Assembly: GCF_023856365.1 (NCBI RefSeq)
Contig: NC_064537.1
Span: 6,307,829 to 6,371,828 of the forward strand
DNA: 64,000 bases
Reading direction: 5' to 3'
Source of the DNA: Brienomyrus brachyistius
Lineage: Eukaryota > Chordata > Actinopteri > Osteoglossiformes > Mormyridae
The notes under the pieces are model-generated. The model worked only from the letters and a program-made list of their open reading frames with translations. It made no database searches and was not told where the DNA came from. Each line of letters begins with the position of its first letter. Position 1 is the stretch's first letter. Below, piece by piece: positions 20,240 through 32,053 of the stretch. Position numbers and translations under genes: made by a program.

Positions 20240-21802
20240 GTGTGAGTAATGAGAAAGAAGTGGGTAATTACAATTAGTCAAACACTAGGGCTACACTGGA
20301 AACATGGGGAACAAAGGTGAGAGAATTACAGACTAGATGCAAAGTGGATAAAGTCACAAAGAAAAAGGAACAAAGATTCATGCAAAACTTAACAAGACAA
20401 AAATTCCAAAATGGTTGTAGTGGGTCTCTAGCTCAACCCATAATGGGGGAAATAATTGCTTCCTACCTGCTCACTTAGTCCATTCAGCCACACGGCATCC
20501 TGGGGCACAGAAGAACACACTGGGAACCACAGAAGAGGCTACAACACTGAGGAAAGAACAGGACGGCCAGTGACAGCTGTCGGCCAAACAGGAAAACAGG
20601 CAGAACAGATCAAGGCAGAGACTGACCCCGACACATGATGGTGAAAAATGAGAGAGATTAAGTTTTCACACCCGTTGTAAGAGGCCAGTCTCTTTTGGTT
20701 TTTTTAATGGAACTAAATAATGAAGGAACATCATGACAAGTAAATCGTAAGAAATCATAAGAAATAAACCAACTGGTTTACTGGTTAAATTACGTAACAG
20801 TATTGACCCAAGGGAGGAATTCATGAAAACTTCGCTTAAATGTACATGCAAAAAAACATCAGATTGCTCTGCTGGGTAACAGAACTATTTTATTAAAAGA
20901 TAAAAACATGTAATGCATATTTTATATAGGTTTTTGAATACATAGAAAGCTTTATAATGGAATTTTAATGGTATAGTTTTATTAACATTTCATGTATTAT
21001 CCAACGTGCTATAATTTCTTTTTCTTTGAGAAGGCAGGATCAGAGAGCCCCTTCAGCTGTCGGTTAAGCGCATTGTGCAGGGGCTGAATGGTGAAATCAC
21101 TCTATTGACCTGGGGATTTGAACTATCAGCCTTCCGATCCCAAACCGCTGATTCACACACCTCCCCCAATGCTGTCTGTGCAGGTGGAAAGTCTGGGTGT
21201 GTTTGTGTTTAAACAGTGTTGCTTATGAATCAAAGCACAAGTGTATTAATATTTCCAGTCTGACATCCCTAGTGATGCCCACAGCAGCTCTACTCCTGTG
21301 TCCCGTTTAGCCGCCTCAGCTTGGTGCCTCACAGTCGGCGGCTCCAGGCCTCTCAGCACTGAGCACTCAGAGGCTCCCCTGCTGGTGAGCAAAGGGCTGG
21401 CAGGCAGAAGACCTGCCATGTGGGTGTGTGCAGGTTGGCTGTGACCTTCTGCCTCTGTCTGTGCACCTTGTCGATAAACTCTTAGGTCACTCAGGGTACA
21501 AGGCTGGGGGCACCATGGACAGGATGCAGTAAATCAAAATAAATAAATATAAATAAATGCTAAAATTACAATGAATGTAGGTGGATATGAGCAGCTGTAC
21601 AGCCATGAAGTCCATCAGAACGTGTCTCCATATGATCTCCATCTGAGGCCCCACACTGACTTTGACCAGCTGTGTTTGTGCTTTTCTTGCTCACAACCAA
21701 ATTCCCCAGAGACTCAATATTTCAGTAGGATGTATGAAAGCAACTGTGATGTCATCAGCTACAAAGTAACTGGAGTAAAAGGGCATTTCATACTCCACCC
21801 CT
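20240..21802. other. V7-V8 spacer; no gene seen
   Basis: About 21030-21170 resembles a decayed tRNA-type SINE ('gggatttgaactatcagcc'). About 21240-21540 is ordinary spacer sequence. Nothing coding is supported. Confidence 0.5.
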
Positions 21803-21934
21803 GTGCAAATGAGTCCCTGTTTCCTTCCTCCCTCCTCATTTAAACAGCACATTGTTGACTCTCTTTAAACCCTCAGTAGTTCCTAAGGAACACGGTGAAG
21901 AGCAGCTCACAGCAGATCATCTTCAGCACCGACC

Positions 21935-22423
21935 ATGATCTCTGTGTCTCTGCTGCTGCTGGCAGCTGCATCCTGTGAGTCTCTGTGTTTCTTCAAAAAG
22001 AACAAAGATCAACAGAACAACAGAAAAGTGAATAAAGAACCAGCAGTGATGTGTGATAATGATATTGTCTGTTTCACACTCATATGTACTTTGCTTTCTT
22101 CTTGATTACAGGTGTTCACTGTAATGTTCAACTCACACAGCCAGGATCTATGACAGTGAGACCAGGAGAGTCTCTGACCATCTCCTGTAAAGTCTCTGGT
22201 TATTCACTGACTGACAGCAGCTATGTTACACACTGGATCCGACAGCCTGCAGGCAAAGAGCTGGAGTGGATTGGATATATTAACATTTATGGAAGCACTG
22301 GTTACAAAGAGTCTCTTAAGAATAAATTCACCATCTCCAGAGACACCTCCAGCAGCACAGTGTCCTTACAGGGGAGGAGCCTGCAGACTGAAGACACAGC
22401 TGTGTACTACTGTGCACGACAAT
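21935..22423 (+). CDS. V8: IGH variable gene, A family, apparently functional
   Basis: Leader exon 21935-21974 (MISVSLLLLAAAS, shorter than in other A genes), intron 21975-22111, V exon 22112-22423. Cys23 (TISCKVSG), Trp41 (VTHWIRQP) and Cys104 (VYYCARQ) are present and no stop occurs. Promoter: octamer-like GTGCAAAT 21803-21810 (7 of 8) and TATA-like ATTTAAAC 21838-21845. Leader and promoter are unlike those of V3 or V10, but the V exon and everything downstream match V3, so the gene is a mosaic. Confidence 0.92.
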
Positions 22424-22462
22424 CACAGTGAGAGAATGTAATGGGAGAGTGATACAAAAACT
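22424..22462 (+). other. RSS of V8 (23-bp spacer)
   Basis: Heptamer CACAGTG 22424-22430, 23-bp spacer, nonamer ACAAAAACT 22454-22462. Confidence 0.95.
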
Positions 22463-23920
22463 GAACTAGACTTAATGTGTCAAACAGGTAATATCACTGA
22501 CTGTTTAAGTTTAAGTTAATTATTTTACTGAAAATTAAAAGACTTGATGTTCATGATGGTCTGGAGGTTTGGGCTGTCAAATCTATTCAAGTTCCCTGAC
22601 ACTTCCTTCCCCACCTAATTTTACTGTAATCTATCCAGTCATCTTACAACTTAATTCTAGTCATGTTACAATGGGCTTGGAGCCCAGTCCAGGCAGCATC
22701 GGGCACCAGCTCAGGGTACATCCTAGACAGGATGCCTAAAAGCATGTCTATGGACACCAGAGAACCCAGTGGAAACCTGCATAACAAATGAGAACCTGCT
22801 GACTCTACACACAAAGAGCAGTGTTGGGATTCAACAGGCAGTGTTGGAGGTTTGAGGAAATAAGGCTTCCCACAGAGGATAGGATTTTTTTATTATTGAT
22901 TTTTTTAACTTTTGTTTTGCCGCATGTGGTACTAAGACTGAAGTAAATACACGGAATGCACCAGGAGTCTTGCTAGGATCTAAAGACACCAGGGTCTCAG
23001 CCCAGAGACCTGACCTGTCTGACGGTCATACTGAGTTCTCTCTCTCTCTCTGAAGTTACCAGCACTGCAGCACTGCAGAGGTTTTGGGAAACGCAGCCCT
23101 GGACTGGCACTGCTGTGATGCATGAGATTCTCAGAATGAGAACATCTATCCATCTATCCAATCATCTATCCATCTATCCAATCTTCTTACAACCATTAAT
23201 TCTGGTCACGTTGCTGAGGGCTTGGAGCCCGATCCAGGCAGCATCGGGCACCAGGTCAGGGTACATCCTAGAAGGGATGCTTAAAAGCATGTCTATGGAC
23301 ACCAGAGAACCCAGTGGAAAGAGGTTGGATTCAACACGCAGTATTGGAGGTTTGAGGAAATAAGGGTTCCCACAGAGGATAGGATTTTAGATGCAAAAGA
23401 ATGTTTATTATTGACTTTTTGCACATCTGGTGTTAAGGGTGAAGGAAATACACAAAATGCACCAGGATTATTGCAAGGTTCTAAAGATATGAAGAGCTTA
23501 TCCCAGATACCTGACCTGTCCGAGGCTCATATTGAGTTACCAGCACTGCAGCACTGCAGAGGTTTTGGGAAACGCAGCCCTGTACTGGCACTGCTGTGAT
23601 GTATGAGATTCTCAGAATGAGAGTCTGGGCTTTAAAGATCTGAGCTAAACAATCATTCGGGACTCATTTGGATTCATTTGGGGCTTCAGCCCTGAATCCC
23701 CCAGGCTTGTGATGCATCTGTAATGGACATTAAGATAAGACAGCGACAACTACTGCTCTGCGTTATATGGATTTGGTTTGGGTATAATCATGTGTCGTAT
23801 GTGTCAAATATAATATAATAAATCACTGAATCAGTAAAAGTATTTATGAAAATAAACATTTGATTTTAGTTGCAAATCTTTGGAAATGATGTTGAAATAT
23901 CTGATGTATATGAAGTTATG
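22463..23920 (+). repeat. V8-V9 spacer: duplicate of the V3-V4 spacer with an internal tandem duplication
   Basis: Matches 7283-8350. In addition, about 480-520 bp is repeated in tandem: 22634-23130 and 23150-23640 share 'catgtctatggacaccagag' and 'cagcactgcagcactgcaga' in the same order. The copy junction contains ATCC/ATCT repeats at about 23143-23187. No gene. Confidence 0.8.
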
Positions 23921-24063
23921 AGTCCCTGTATAATAGTACAGATCCTGTTTTCTCATATGAGATCCCTGTAAAATAGTACAGATCCTGTTTCTCATATGAG
24001 ATCCCGCACTACCCTGACTCTGCCACTTACCTTCAGTATATCTGCCCACCCAGTGAGGAGTTC

Positions 24064-24071
24064 ATGCAAAT
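24064..24071 (+). promoter_or_regulatory. Octamer of V9 promoter
   Basis: Perfect ATGCAAAT, followed by 'catatattta' as a TATA-like stretch about 20 bp downstream, as in V4. Confidence 0.85.
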
Positions 24072-24137
24072 TCTGACATCATCATCATATATTTATCTCT
24101 CTGCACTGAGCAGTGACTGGATCTGAATCTGTCAGTC

Positions 24138-24533
24138 ATGGCATCTTTAATGAGGTTCCCAGTATTTCTGATGGTTATATACTTAACAGGTAAATATTCA
24201 GCAAAAGGTTTATATTTCAGTTTTAAATGTCAGTAATTCTCATTTCTTGCTTTCTCTGTTTCTCTAGGTGTTGATACACAGACTCTGACTGAGTCTGAAC
24301 CAGCAGTTTAAAAGCCAGGAGAATCACACAGACTGACATGTACAGCCTCTGGGTTCACTTTTAGTAGCTACTGGATGAACTGGGTCAGACAGGCTCCTGG
24401 GAAGGGACTGGAGTGGGTCGCTGAGATCAGCACTGGTAGTAGTAGCACTTACTACTCCCAGTCTGTTCAGGGCAGATTCACCATCTCCTGTGACAACAGC
24501 AAGAACCAGCTGTATTTACAGATGAACAGCCTG
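24138..24533 (+). pseudogene. V9: B-like IGH variable pseudogene, nonsense and 3' truncation
   Basis: Leader exon 24138-24189 (MASLMRFP), intron 24190-24267, V exon from 24268. Framework 1 has a TAA stop (in 'gcagtttaaaag', where relatives read Val-Lys). Beyond it the reading frame is otherwise good: Cys23 (LTCTASG), Trp41 (MNWVRQAPG) and framework 3 with '[10 protein letters not shown]'. Similarity stops at 24533 after 'aacagcctg'. Cys104 and the RSS are missing, and a SINE begins about 50 bp later. Promoter and splice sites remain. Confidence 0.9.
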
Positions 24534-24585
24534 ATTTAATCAAATTCAGATCTCTCTTCACTTATAAATTTACAAATATAAATTA

Positions 24586-24960
24586 ACACTGTCGCCTCAC
24601 ACCTCTAGAACCCGGGTTCGAGTCCCCGCCTGGGTTATATGTGTGTGGAGTTTGCATGTTCTCCCCATGTCGTCGTGGGGTTTCCTCCGGGTACTCCGGT
24701 TTCCCCCCGCAGTCCAAAAACATGCTGAGGCTAATTGGAGTCGCTAAATTGCCCGTAGGTGTGCATGTGTGAGTGAATGGTGGGTGAGTGTGCCCTGCGA
24801 TGGGCTGACCCCCCATCCTGGGTTGTTCCCTGCCTCGTGCCCATTGCTTCCGGGATAGGCTCCGGACCCCCCGCGACCTAGTAGGATAAGCGGTTTGGAA
24901 AATGGATGGATGGATGGATGGATGGATGGATGGATGGATGGATGGATGGATGGATGGATT
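24586..24960 (+). repeat. tRNA-derived SINE with (GGAT)n tail
   Basis: The B box 'gggttcgagtccc' is at about 24611-24623; the A-box part of the head is damaged. The body contains 'gcatgttctccccatgtcgt' and 'tgccctgcgatgggctgacc'. It ends in a pure (GGAT)n run at 24903-24959. It resembles widespread fish SINEs of the Mermaid/V-SINE type; the family name is from memory and not checked. Confidence 0.85.
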
Positions 24961-25310
24961 TTATATAGGATAAAACTGGGCCACCATTGGATCTTCCAGT
25001 TGGACAGTGATCACAAAATCAAGCTTCTGCCATGGCCATCTCAGTCCCCTGACCTGAACCCCAATGCAAACCTGTGGGCTGAGCTGAAGAGCAGAGTGCT
25101 GAAGAGAGAGCCTAGGATGCTGGGAGATCTGGAGAGATTCTGTAAAGATGAATGGTCTGGCATGCCCTGCTCTCTATTCTCCAGCCTTATAAAAGGTTAC
25201 AAGAGAAGACTATGCTGTTATACTGGCAAAGGAAGGTCATACAAAGTATTAAATGCTGGGATGCAAATAATTGTGACATATGTGTTTTTGTTAGAAATTG
25301 TTTCTTGATG
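24961..25310 (+). mobile_element. Tc1-like transposase C-terminal fragment
   Basis: An open stretch encodes the end of a Tc1-type DDE transposase: '[10 protein letters not shown]' is followed by '[14 protein letters not shown]'. In active relatives the residue before 'NLW' is the third catalytic acid (Glu); here it is Ala, so the fragment is dead. No terminal repeats were found nearby, and the 5' part is missing. Confidence 0.8.
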
Positions 25311-25329
25311 ACAGATTTCCTTTCTTTGA

Positions 25330-27170
25330 TGAAATTTATTTCAGTGAAAGGTTGGATTTTTCTAATTTTTTCAGTGTGAGATGAAGCTACTTCGCCAAAG
25401 TCATGAAGTTCTATGTGAAGATTCTCCATCATCCAGGTGAAACTGTCTAGTGGTTGAGTCAACGCAACTGGACTGAAAGGTAGAAACATTTCACTGCTCA
25501 TCCAAAGCAGCTTCTTCAGTCTGAGGGAGGTTGTTCATGTGAGGAATAATTGACGACGGGCCATTGAATTATTAGAAAATAATGCACACCCGAGGTGGTA
25601 ATGCGGCCACTCTTCCGCATCTCATCCAACGACTCTTTTGCTAGTTCCAAAACGTCATTTTAAAGCTGGCAATGGAGGCTTGAGCCGTTGATAGCAGACT
25701 AATGCAGTTAATAATGAAGTTGTTAGAAAGAGAGCGAGAGAGACAGAGACACAGAGAGAGAGAGAGAGAGAGAGAGCTTGTATGAATTAGGCTACCTCTG
25801 TGTGTCCCTCAACAGTGTTCTGAAGCACCGTCTCTAAACTGTAAGTCTGCTTTAAGATGCAGCGCTGTTATTACCTCGCTAGTGAGAAATGTCATGTGTA
25901 GCCTTTAAGTTGGTACACTAGGCTAACTAATACTGCTGCAGCCCAGTTGTTGAAAGTTTCATATTCACCGTAAATATTAAAATTTACTTTCGGAAAATCG
26001 TCTGTCATGTTGTTGTTTTTGTTAGTCCTGTGTGCTGTATAGGTACTGTATGCTAATGTCCGTTATTACAGTTAACTATGCGAAGTGATATGGAACTGTA
26101 ATGCGGTCAAGAGAGCTACCTGGAACTACGTTCGCCATGCGTTTATCTGAAAATAATTGCACACCTCAGAACGTTCGTCAGCCAATCAGATTCAAGCATT
26201 CAACGGTCCCGTAGTATAAGTCCACATATCTATCCTCCTGGGGGAGTAGTCTAAGGGGGCTCGTTGGGTGAATCAAAGGGGGGTGGGGAGTTGTGGGTAG
26301 ATGTAACCGGCACATGTCACCGGTCCCTCCTACCCCCATAGAGTGGGTCGTTAAGGGTGGTCCACCTGGTGGGGGTGTGAATTGGGTCCGATACTTCCTG
26401 GGAGTGATTTTTCTTTTGGGAAAGGATGAGAGGGCCGCAGGATAAATTGGAGACAGGTTGTGCCTAAGGCCTCCACCTCTGTCGAGTGACGGGTTTGCAC
26501 ATGCAAGGCTTCCATCACCCCTCTCTCAAACCGCTTGTCTTCTCTATTCAGTATCTGGATGTTCATGTCCTCAAAAGAATGTCCTTTATCTTTCAGATGG
26601 AGGTACACAGCTGATTCCGGCCCTGAGGTCTTGCTCCTTCTGTGCCGGGCCATCCTCCTATGTAGCAGATGTTTGGTCTCTCTAATGTAAGGTTCAGGGC
26701 AGACTTCGCTGCATTGAACAGCATATCCTATGTCACTTTTCTTCTGTTTTGGTATCTGATCTTTGGGGTGGATGAGTCTCTGTCTCAATGTGTTGGTGGG
26801 TTTGAAATGAACGGGTATGTGATGTTTCCCAAAAATCCTATTTAGCTTTTCAGACACACCAGACAGGTTTGGGATAACCAAACCCTTTCATTGGTCCTGC
26901 GACTCTGACTGTTCCGTTGCCCTTTTTCTGAAACAGGGTCCTGATTTGTTAAAGGCCCACTTGGGATATCCACACGTCCTGATGGCTGCCTTTTCAGATG
27001 CCTGTTTTCCTTTTTCTTAGCTTCTGCGGAAGTGGGAATGTTCTCTGTTCTGCGGTTTAATGTCCCGATAACTCCTAGTTTGTGTTGTAGTGGGTGATGT
27101 GAGGCAAACAAAATATACTGGTCAGTGTGGGAGGGTTTTCTGTAGTTTTTCTATTTCCAGCTTTCCCTAA
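25330..27170 (-). mobile_element. Penelope-like element remnant (linker and GIY-YIG endonuclease)
   Basis: Minus strand. A linker region (about 27170-26860, with 'FASHHPLQHKLG') leads, after a frame break, into a GIY-YIG-type nuclease domain in the frame 26881-26351. The 'YAVQCSE...YIRETK' segment matches the GIY-YIG core, with Arg in place of the Gly of 'YIGET'. The reverse transcriptase domain is not seen, as expected for a 5'-truncated copy. The 3' untranslated part continues to about 25330 with 'actgaagaagctgctttgga'. That tail is interrupted at 25553-26213 by a smaller element. Family assignment is from known fish Penelope elements. Confidence 0.8.
25553..26213. mobile_element. Possible MITE inside the Penelope tail
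   Basis: Ends are imperfect inverted repeats (left 'acgggccattgaatt', right its approximate reverse complement at 26190-26211), and a second word 'aataatgcacacc' / 'ataattgcacacc' lies just inside. It holds an (AG)n run at 25732-25776. The 3' tail of the Penelope element seems to resume on each side. Confidence 0.45.
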
Positions 27171-28350
27171 GCCCCAATGATGACTGCACTATCATGCACT
27201 AGGGGCAATTTTGAGACACCAGCTATCCTATCTGCAGCCGTAGATGGTATCCACTGAGCCAGTGTGGAAGTAGAATTGGACATTGTTTGGCCTCCTTGGA
27301 GGGGAGGGATATTGGGTCTGTTATGTCTTAGGCCTTAGGCAAGAACAGATTGTTTTTTACTGTATACTGTGTGCTCTTGCTTCACGATAGCTGTCTGCAG
27401 TAAGTTCCGCAGACCCAGAGGAAAGCTCGGACCTTGGAGAGGCGGACAGTAGAGCGGGGGGGGGGGGGGGGGGGGACCACCTGCAGGAAGAGATTCAAAG
27501 CTGCCCCAACTGGTGCACAACGAGTTATAGCTTAATAAAATAGTTGCAACAGACAATATATAGCATGTTACGTGGGAGTGCAAATGTACTGTATAAGTAA
27601 TCATGTTAATCATATTAATCATATGTTATCCATGTATTCGCAGTGATTCAATGACAATACGTCAATGGAACACCCAAACATGGAACACCCAAACATTAAT
27701 AGTGATTCAACGTCATTTGATCAATGTCTCAAGTAGAGTCTAGAAGCCAAGACAGACTCCAGTGAATTGAGCTAGATGGGTGGATTTTACCTTGTTACCA
27801 AGGTGAACCAATAGAGCAGGAGAATTGTGTTTGTTATACGTTTGAACTCGGTTTGTTGGTGTTTTGTGACCAATCAGTACTTAAAAGTCCTTATTGGGAA
27901 TTGGGAGTTATGGTTTATCAACTGGTTGCTCTGTGAGTTCCGGGTGATTTGGTACCGAGTGCCAGAGTGTGAGTGTGCGCTTTGCTGGAATGCTGGAATA
28001 AAAGAGATTTCCTTTACTCACCAAACTGAGAGGTCCAGACTTTTATTCTAAGTGACTCTCTGTGTTATCAGAGAGGTTGATTTACAATTTTTCTACCACA
28101 CCAGCAAGCTACAAAAACTCATACAGACACATCAACAGCCAACAGGTATTTTCTGTCTTGCCTGTTTGCGAGGTGAGATGGGTAGAGCTTCAATTTCGAT
28201 TAAGAACCGGTCACAAAGAATCTCAAAAATCCATTACTGGTGGCCGTGGTGCTAATATTACAATAACCGGTGTTTGAAAAGAGCATATTTATAGTAACTG
28301 AACACAATTTCCTGAAAATATTCTTTATTTTTGCAGACCCTCACCATGTG
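27171..28350. other. Spacer; possible LTR relic
   Basis: A poly-G run at 27458-27475. About 27720-28070 has features of an LTR ('ccaatcagtacttaaaagtc', then 'ggaataaaagagatttcc'), but ends and a target duplication are not clear. No gene seen. Confidence 0.4.
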
Positions 28351-28520
28351 GGGGCGCCAGAGCCCCTTATAAAGGGCAGTACAGTATGACCATCAGTGAT
28401 TATGAAGACACTTCCACACTCCCCCAGAGAGATAAACAAGTGCATCCATCTGAGCTTCATATAAAACAGCTTCCCCTAAACATGCAGGCTTTATCCACAG
28501 CTGAATGACAATGTGACACA
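28350..28520 (+). pseudogene. Orphan A-family V promoter relic without V gene
   Basis: Collinear with the promoters of V3, V10 and V13: 'ggggcgccagagcccctta', 'agtatgaccatc', 'gagataaacaag', a TATA box ATATAAAA at 28460-28467, and 'cctaaacatgcaggcttta'. An ATG follows at 28563, but no leader, V exon or RSS can be recognised. It marks a lost VH gene. Confidence 0.7.
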
Positions 28521-30236
28521 CGCACACAGCACACGCACACTAGCCTGCATCTTGCCTACACAATGGAGCACACATGTACATATACTTGCATGCACCCATC
28601 CAAACACACTCTAATATTTTATATGCTTGTATAGTTGTGTTACTGTCTGCATGCTTTCATTTTGTTTACTCCTTTCTGAATCTATCCACACCTTTTTTTC
28701 TTTATTTTTTCTTCTCCTTTTCCTTTTTTCCTTCTTTTTTCCCTCCTCCTAATATGTCCCTCCTCTACAGCCAGCTCACCCACTGCAATGTTTTTATATG
28801 TGTGAAAAATGGAATAAATAAAATTAAAATAAAAAGAAATCGATCAACATGAGGGGTCTATACAGAGCTTATAGAGCCCCTCATGGTAAAGCAAACATGT
28901 TTGGCACAGCAGTGCATTCAGACCATGATTCTGCTAAAGCTACCGGACAGGACAAAGGGAAAAAAAGTTCCATTTAACCTTTTTAGTCAGAGATTTCAGC
29001 TTAAGATTCTGTCGGGACGGTATGTTGGAAATGATCGTTCATTTTAAAAAGCCGGTTCAAAAAAGTCACACACCTTGACGTAACATAAACACAGGGCTCA
29101 AGTTTAATCAGATGTTTAACGTTAGATTACATCTGCAGAGCTCTCAAGTCCCATGTATTGTCTGTGGAACACACGCATTTAGCACAACACTCTGCCACGC
29201 CGAACGACATTTCTCTCTCTGAGAAGTGATAAAGCTTGCACCACAGAAACTAACAGCTAATCCAAACCTGCACCCTCTATTTTTTCTGTTCATGGAGGAC
29301 ATGACAGTTCTGTCCATATATATATGTGTCTAATGTCTAATTGATCAATCGATAGATTTATCAGTTATGTGTGACCGTAAGTTGGTCAAGTTGTGTGTCA
29401 TACTGAAGTCACAGCAAAGAAAATCAGGGATGAAATTCGTATGGAAAAATCAGGGGCATACTGTCTATCCTGTGCAGTGTTGGATATCGCAGCCTTCTGG
29501 ACAGTTACAGTTCAAGAATAAGTGTTTATTTTTGTCAGGCCAAAACAGAGATTACAGACCAGATTGCATACCTACATGCATACAATTACTTTGACTTGTT
29601 ATTGTGAATAAAATGGTGAAATGAATAACCCTGTTTAAATATTGTTTACTTGTTTATGACATTCTGTCATGGATATAATGATTCATATCTCCTTATTTGT
29701 GTACTACTGTATGTGTTTTGTAATTCTTTTATCCTAAAAACGCCGGGTGCTGTCTTGATCTTGAAGGTATGATTTATTTTCTATGCCTTAGAACCAGGTG
29801 GTATTAATAGTTTTGTGTTGTGTGTTTTAGCTGCTGTTAGAGAAAATTCATTGACTAGGACTGCAACGAACCAGGAGGCGGAGAAAAGCATTCAGAATCA
29901 GCTTCAGTTGGCACCTGACAGGGATGGAGGGAGGAAGGAAGGATCGAGGAAGAAGGGCAAATAAGACTTATTACATTGTTTTGTTTTTGGATTTCTTTGT
30001 GTCTGTTTTTGACCACCCAAGTTTCAAATTTTATTAACCAGTTTTACGGGGCCATATTTTTGGATATTTTGTATGTTATAAAGTGTTTTACAGTAAATGC
30101 CTCATCTGTGTTTTCAAGTTAAACTGAAATGTAATTATAGTAAAAGTAAAAATAAACTACTGAAATCAATTGTATAGCCATTGTGGTTTAAGACATTACA
30201 TGGCCTGTTATGGCCCAAATCAGGAAGAACCACTTC
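28521..30236. other. Spacer; no gene seen
   Basis: Contains a C/A-rich run (28520-28550) and a long pyrimidine tract (about 28690-28760). The frame at 29367-29594 is unsupported by any motif. Confidence 0.45.
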
Positions 30237-30560
30237 TCATGCAGTTTCCATGTTCTCCTCATGTCCTCATGGAGTTTTCATGTTCTCCGCATCTCCTCAT
30301 GTAGTTTCCATGTTCTCCGCATCTCCTCATAGAGTATCCATGTTCTCCCCATGTCCTTATGGAGTTTCCTCAGGGTTCTGATGATTCCCATCTTCAGGAA
30401 ATCTAGGATTGTCAAATTGTTTGTAGGTGTAAATGTGTGTGTGAATAGTGCGAGTGACCTACGATGGGTTGGTGCCTCATCCAGGGTCATTGTGACCCTG
30501 CATAGGACAAGCAGTGTTAGAAGATGGATGGATGGATGGATGGATAGATGCATGGATGGA
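30237..30560 (+). repeat. Diverged SINE copy with internally amplified head
   Basis: GGAT-tailed SINE (tail 30523-30560). Its 5' part (30237-30370) consists of about 4.5 copies of a 30-bp unit based on 'gtttccatgttctccgcatc', where normal copies have this word once. Confidence 0.75.
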
Positions 30561-31249
30561 TGTAAACCTATTTTGAACCATCTTGTACAGTATATTTAAA
30601 CAGTGAAATATTTCCAGACCCATGTGACCCTGTAGTGAAATACATAAAAATCCATAATTTATTTTAAATTAAGTACTTCATACACTGTAAGGGGACTAGG
30701 ATAATAACACATTTCTATATAATATTAGTAGCATGTAAATGATTAGAAAAGATATTTGCAACGTGTTCACCAGCAGACCTTGTCCTGTTCACATGCTGAC
30801 AGACTCTTCCTCTGTGTCGTCTCTGGCGTGTGGCTCAGTGCCTTAGGACTCATGATCGGAAACTCAGCAGCTGCAAAAGCCAGGCTGACAGAGCGATGCC
30901 ACTGCTGGGCGCCTTGAGCAAGACCCTAAATCCCAATAGGGCCCTTAATCCAAAATGGGCCCTAAATCCCAAATGGGCCCTTAATCCCAATCAGGCCCTT
31001 AATCCCAGTTGCTTCAGTCCTGTTAGACATTTGCTGATCCTGTACTGTGACCCAAAACTTGTGTCTCATGGAAGGAAAACTGTTATGAATAGAGCATATT
31101 TGTTCATTCATTATAAACAGTCACATATATACTTTGTTTAATATAGAAAAGTTATAAATTAATTTATAATAAAGTTCAAAATTAAGAGTGGTTATCATTC
31201 TTAATAATAACGATAATCTTCATCCATCCATCGTCTTACTGCTTATGCT
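30561..31249. other. Spacer upstream of the V10 block
   Basis: About 30825-31010 looks like a decayed tRNA-type SINE, with a short tandem 'aatcccaaatgggcccttaa' motif at 30920-31000. No gene. Confidence 0.45.
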
Positions 31250-31509
31250 GGTCAGGGTCTCATTCAGTTCTGTTTCCCTTTTAAAAGCAGAATTTTTTAC
31301 ATTTATCCTTTACTTGTGAAATTCCTCCCAGTGTATGATCATCAGAGCAGCTCATGAAGGGAAGTATGACCATCTGTGGTTAATAAGCTAAGAGGCTCCT
31401 TCAACCCCCCAGGGAGGTAAACAAATTCACCCACCTGCCCGTCATATAAATGAGGTTCCTCTAAACACACAGACTTCACCATCAAATCAGCCAAAGACTT
31501 TGTGTTACA

Positions 31510-32014
31510 ATGGAAGCTCTGAGAGTCCTGATACTTTTAATGTCTTCATTTCCATGTAAGATAACGACCTTCTGGATGATTTTTATAGTTTTCATCATAC
31601 TTTTGTACTTACTTTGTTCCTATATACAATTATATACTGTATTCACAGCATGTTACTGCATTTAAAATGACTTGTTTAATTAAACATGTTAATTCTCTAC
31701 AGGTGCACAGTGTAATACTGAATTCTCTCAGCCAGTTTCTATGATTGTTAAACCAGGAGAGTCTCTGACCATCTCCTGTAAGGTCTCTGGATACTCAGTG
31801 ACTGATAACAGCTATGCCACAGGCTGGATTCGACAGCCTGCAGGGAAAACTTTGGAGTGGATCACATATATTTGGGGAGATGGGAGCACTTATTACAAAG
31901 AGTCTCTTAAGAGCAGATTCAGCATCTCGAAAGATGCCTCCAGCAGCACAGTGTCTTTACAAGGGAACAACCTGCAGACTGAAGACACAGCTGTGTACTA
32001 CTGCGCACGACGCC
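31510..32014 (+). CDS. V10: IGH variable gene, A family, apparently functional
   Basis: Leader exon 31510-31555 (MEALRVLIL), intron 31556-31702, V exon 31703-32014. Cys23 (TISCKVSG), Trp41 (ATGWIRQP) and Cys104 (VYYCARR) are present without stops. CDR2 reads 'YIWGDGS'. TATA box 31444-31451; no perfect octamer seen. The gene and about 1.9 kb of flank (about 31.25-33.17 kb) are duplicated around V13. Framework 3 differs from other A genes ('SRFSISKDAS', 'GNNLQTED'), so it is the most diverged open A gene here. Confidence 0.92.
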
Positions 32015-32053
32015 CACAGTGAGAGAATGTAATGGGAGAGTGATACAAAAACT
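32015..32053 (+). other. RSS of V10 (23-bp spacer)
   Basis: Heptamer CACAGTG 32015-32021, 23-bp spacer, nonamer ACAAAAACT 32045-32053. Confidence 0.95.
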
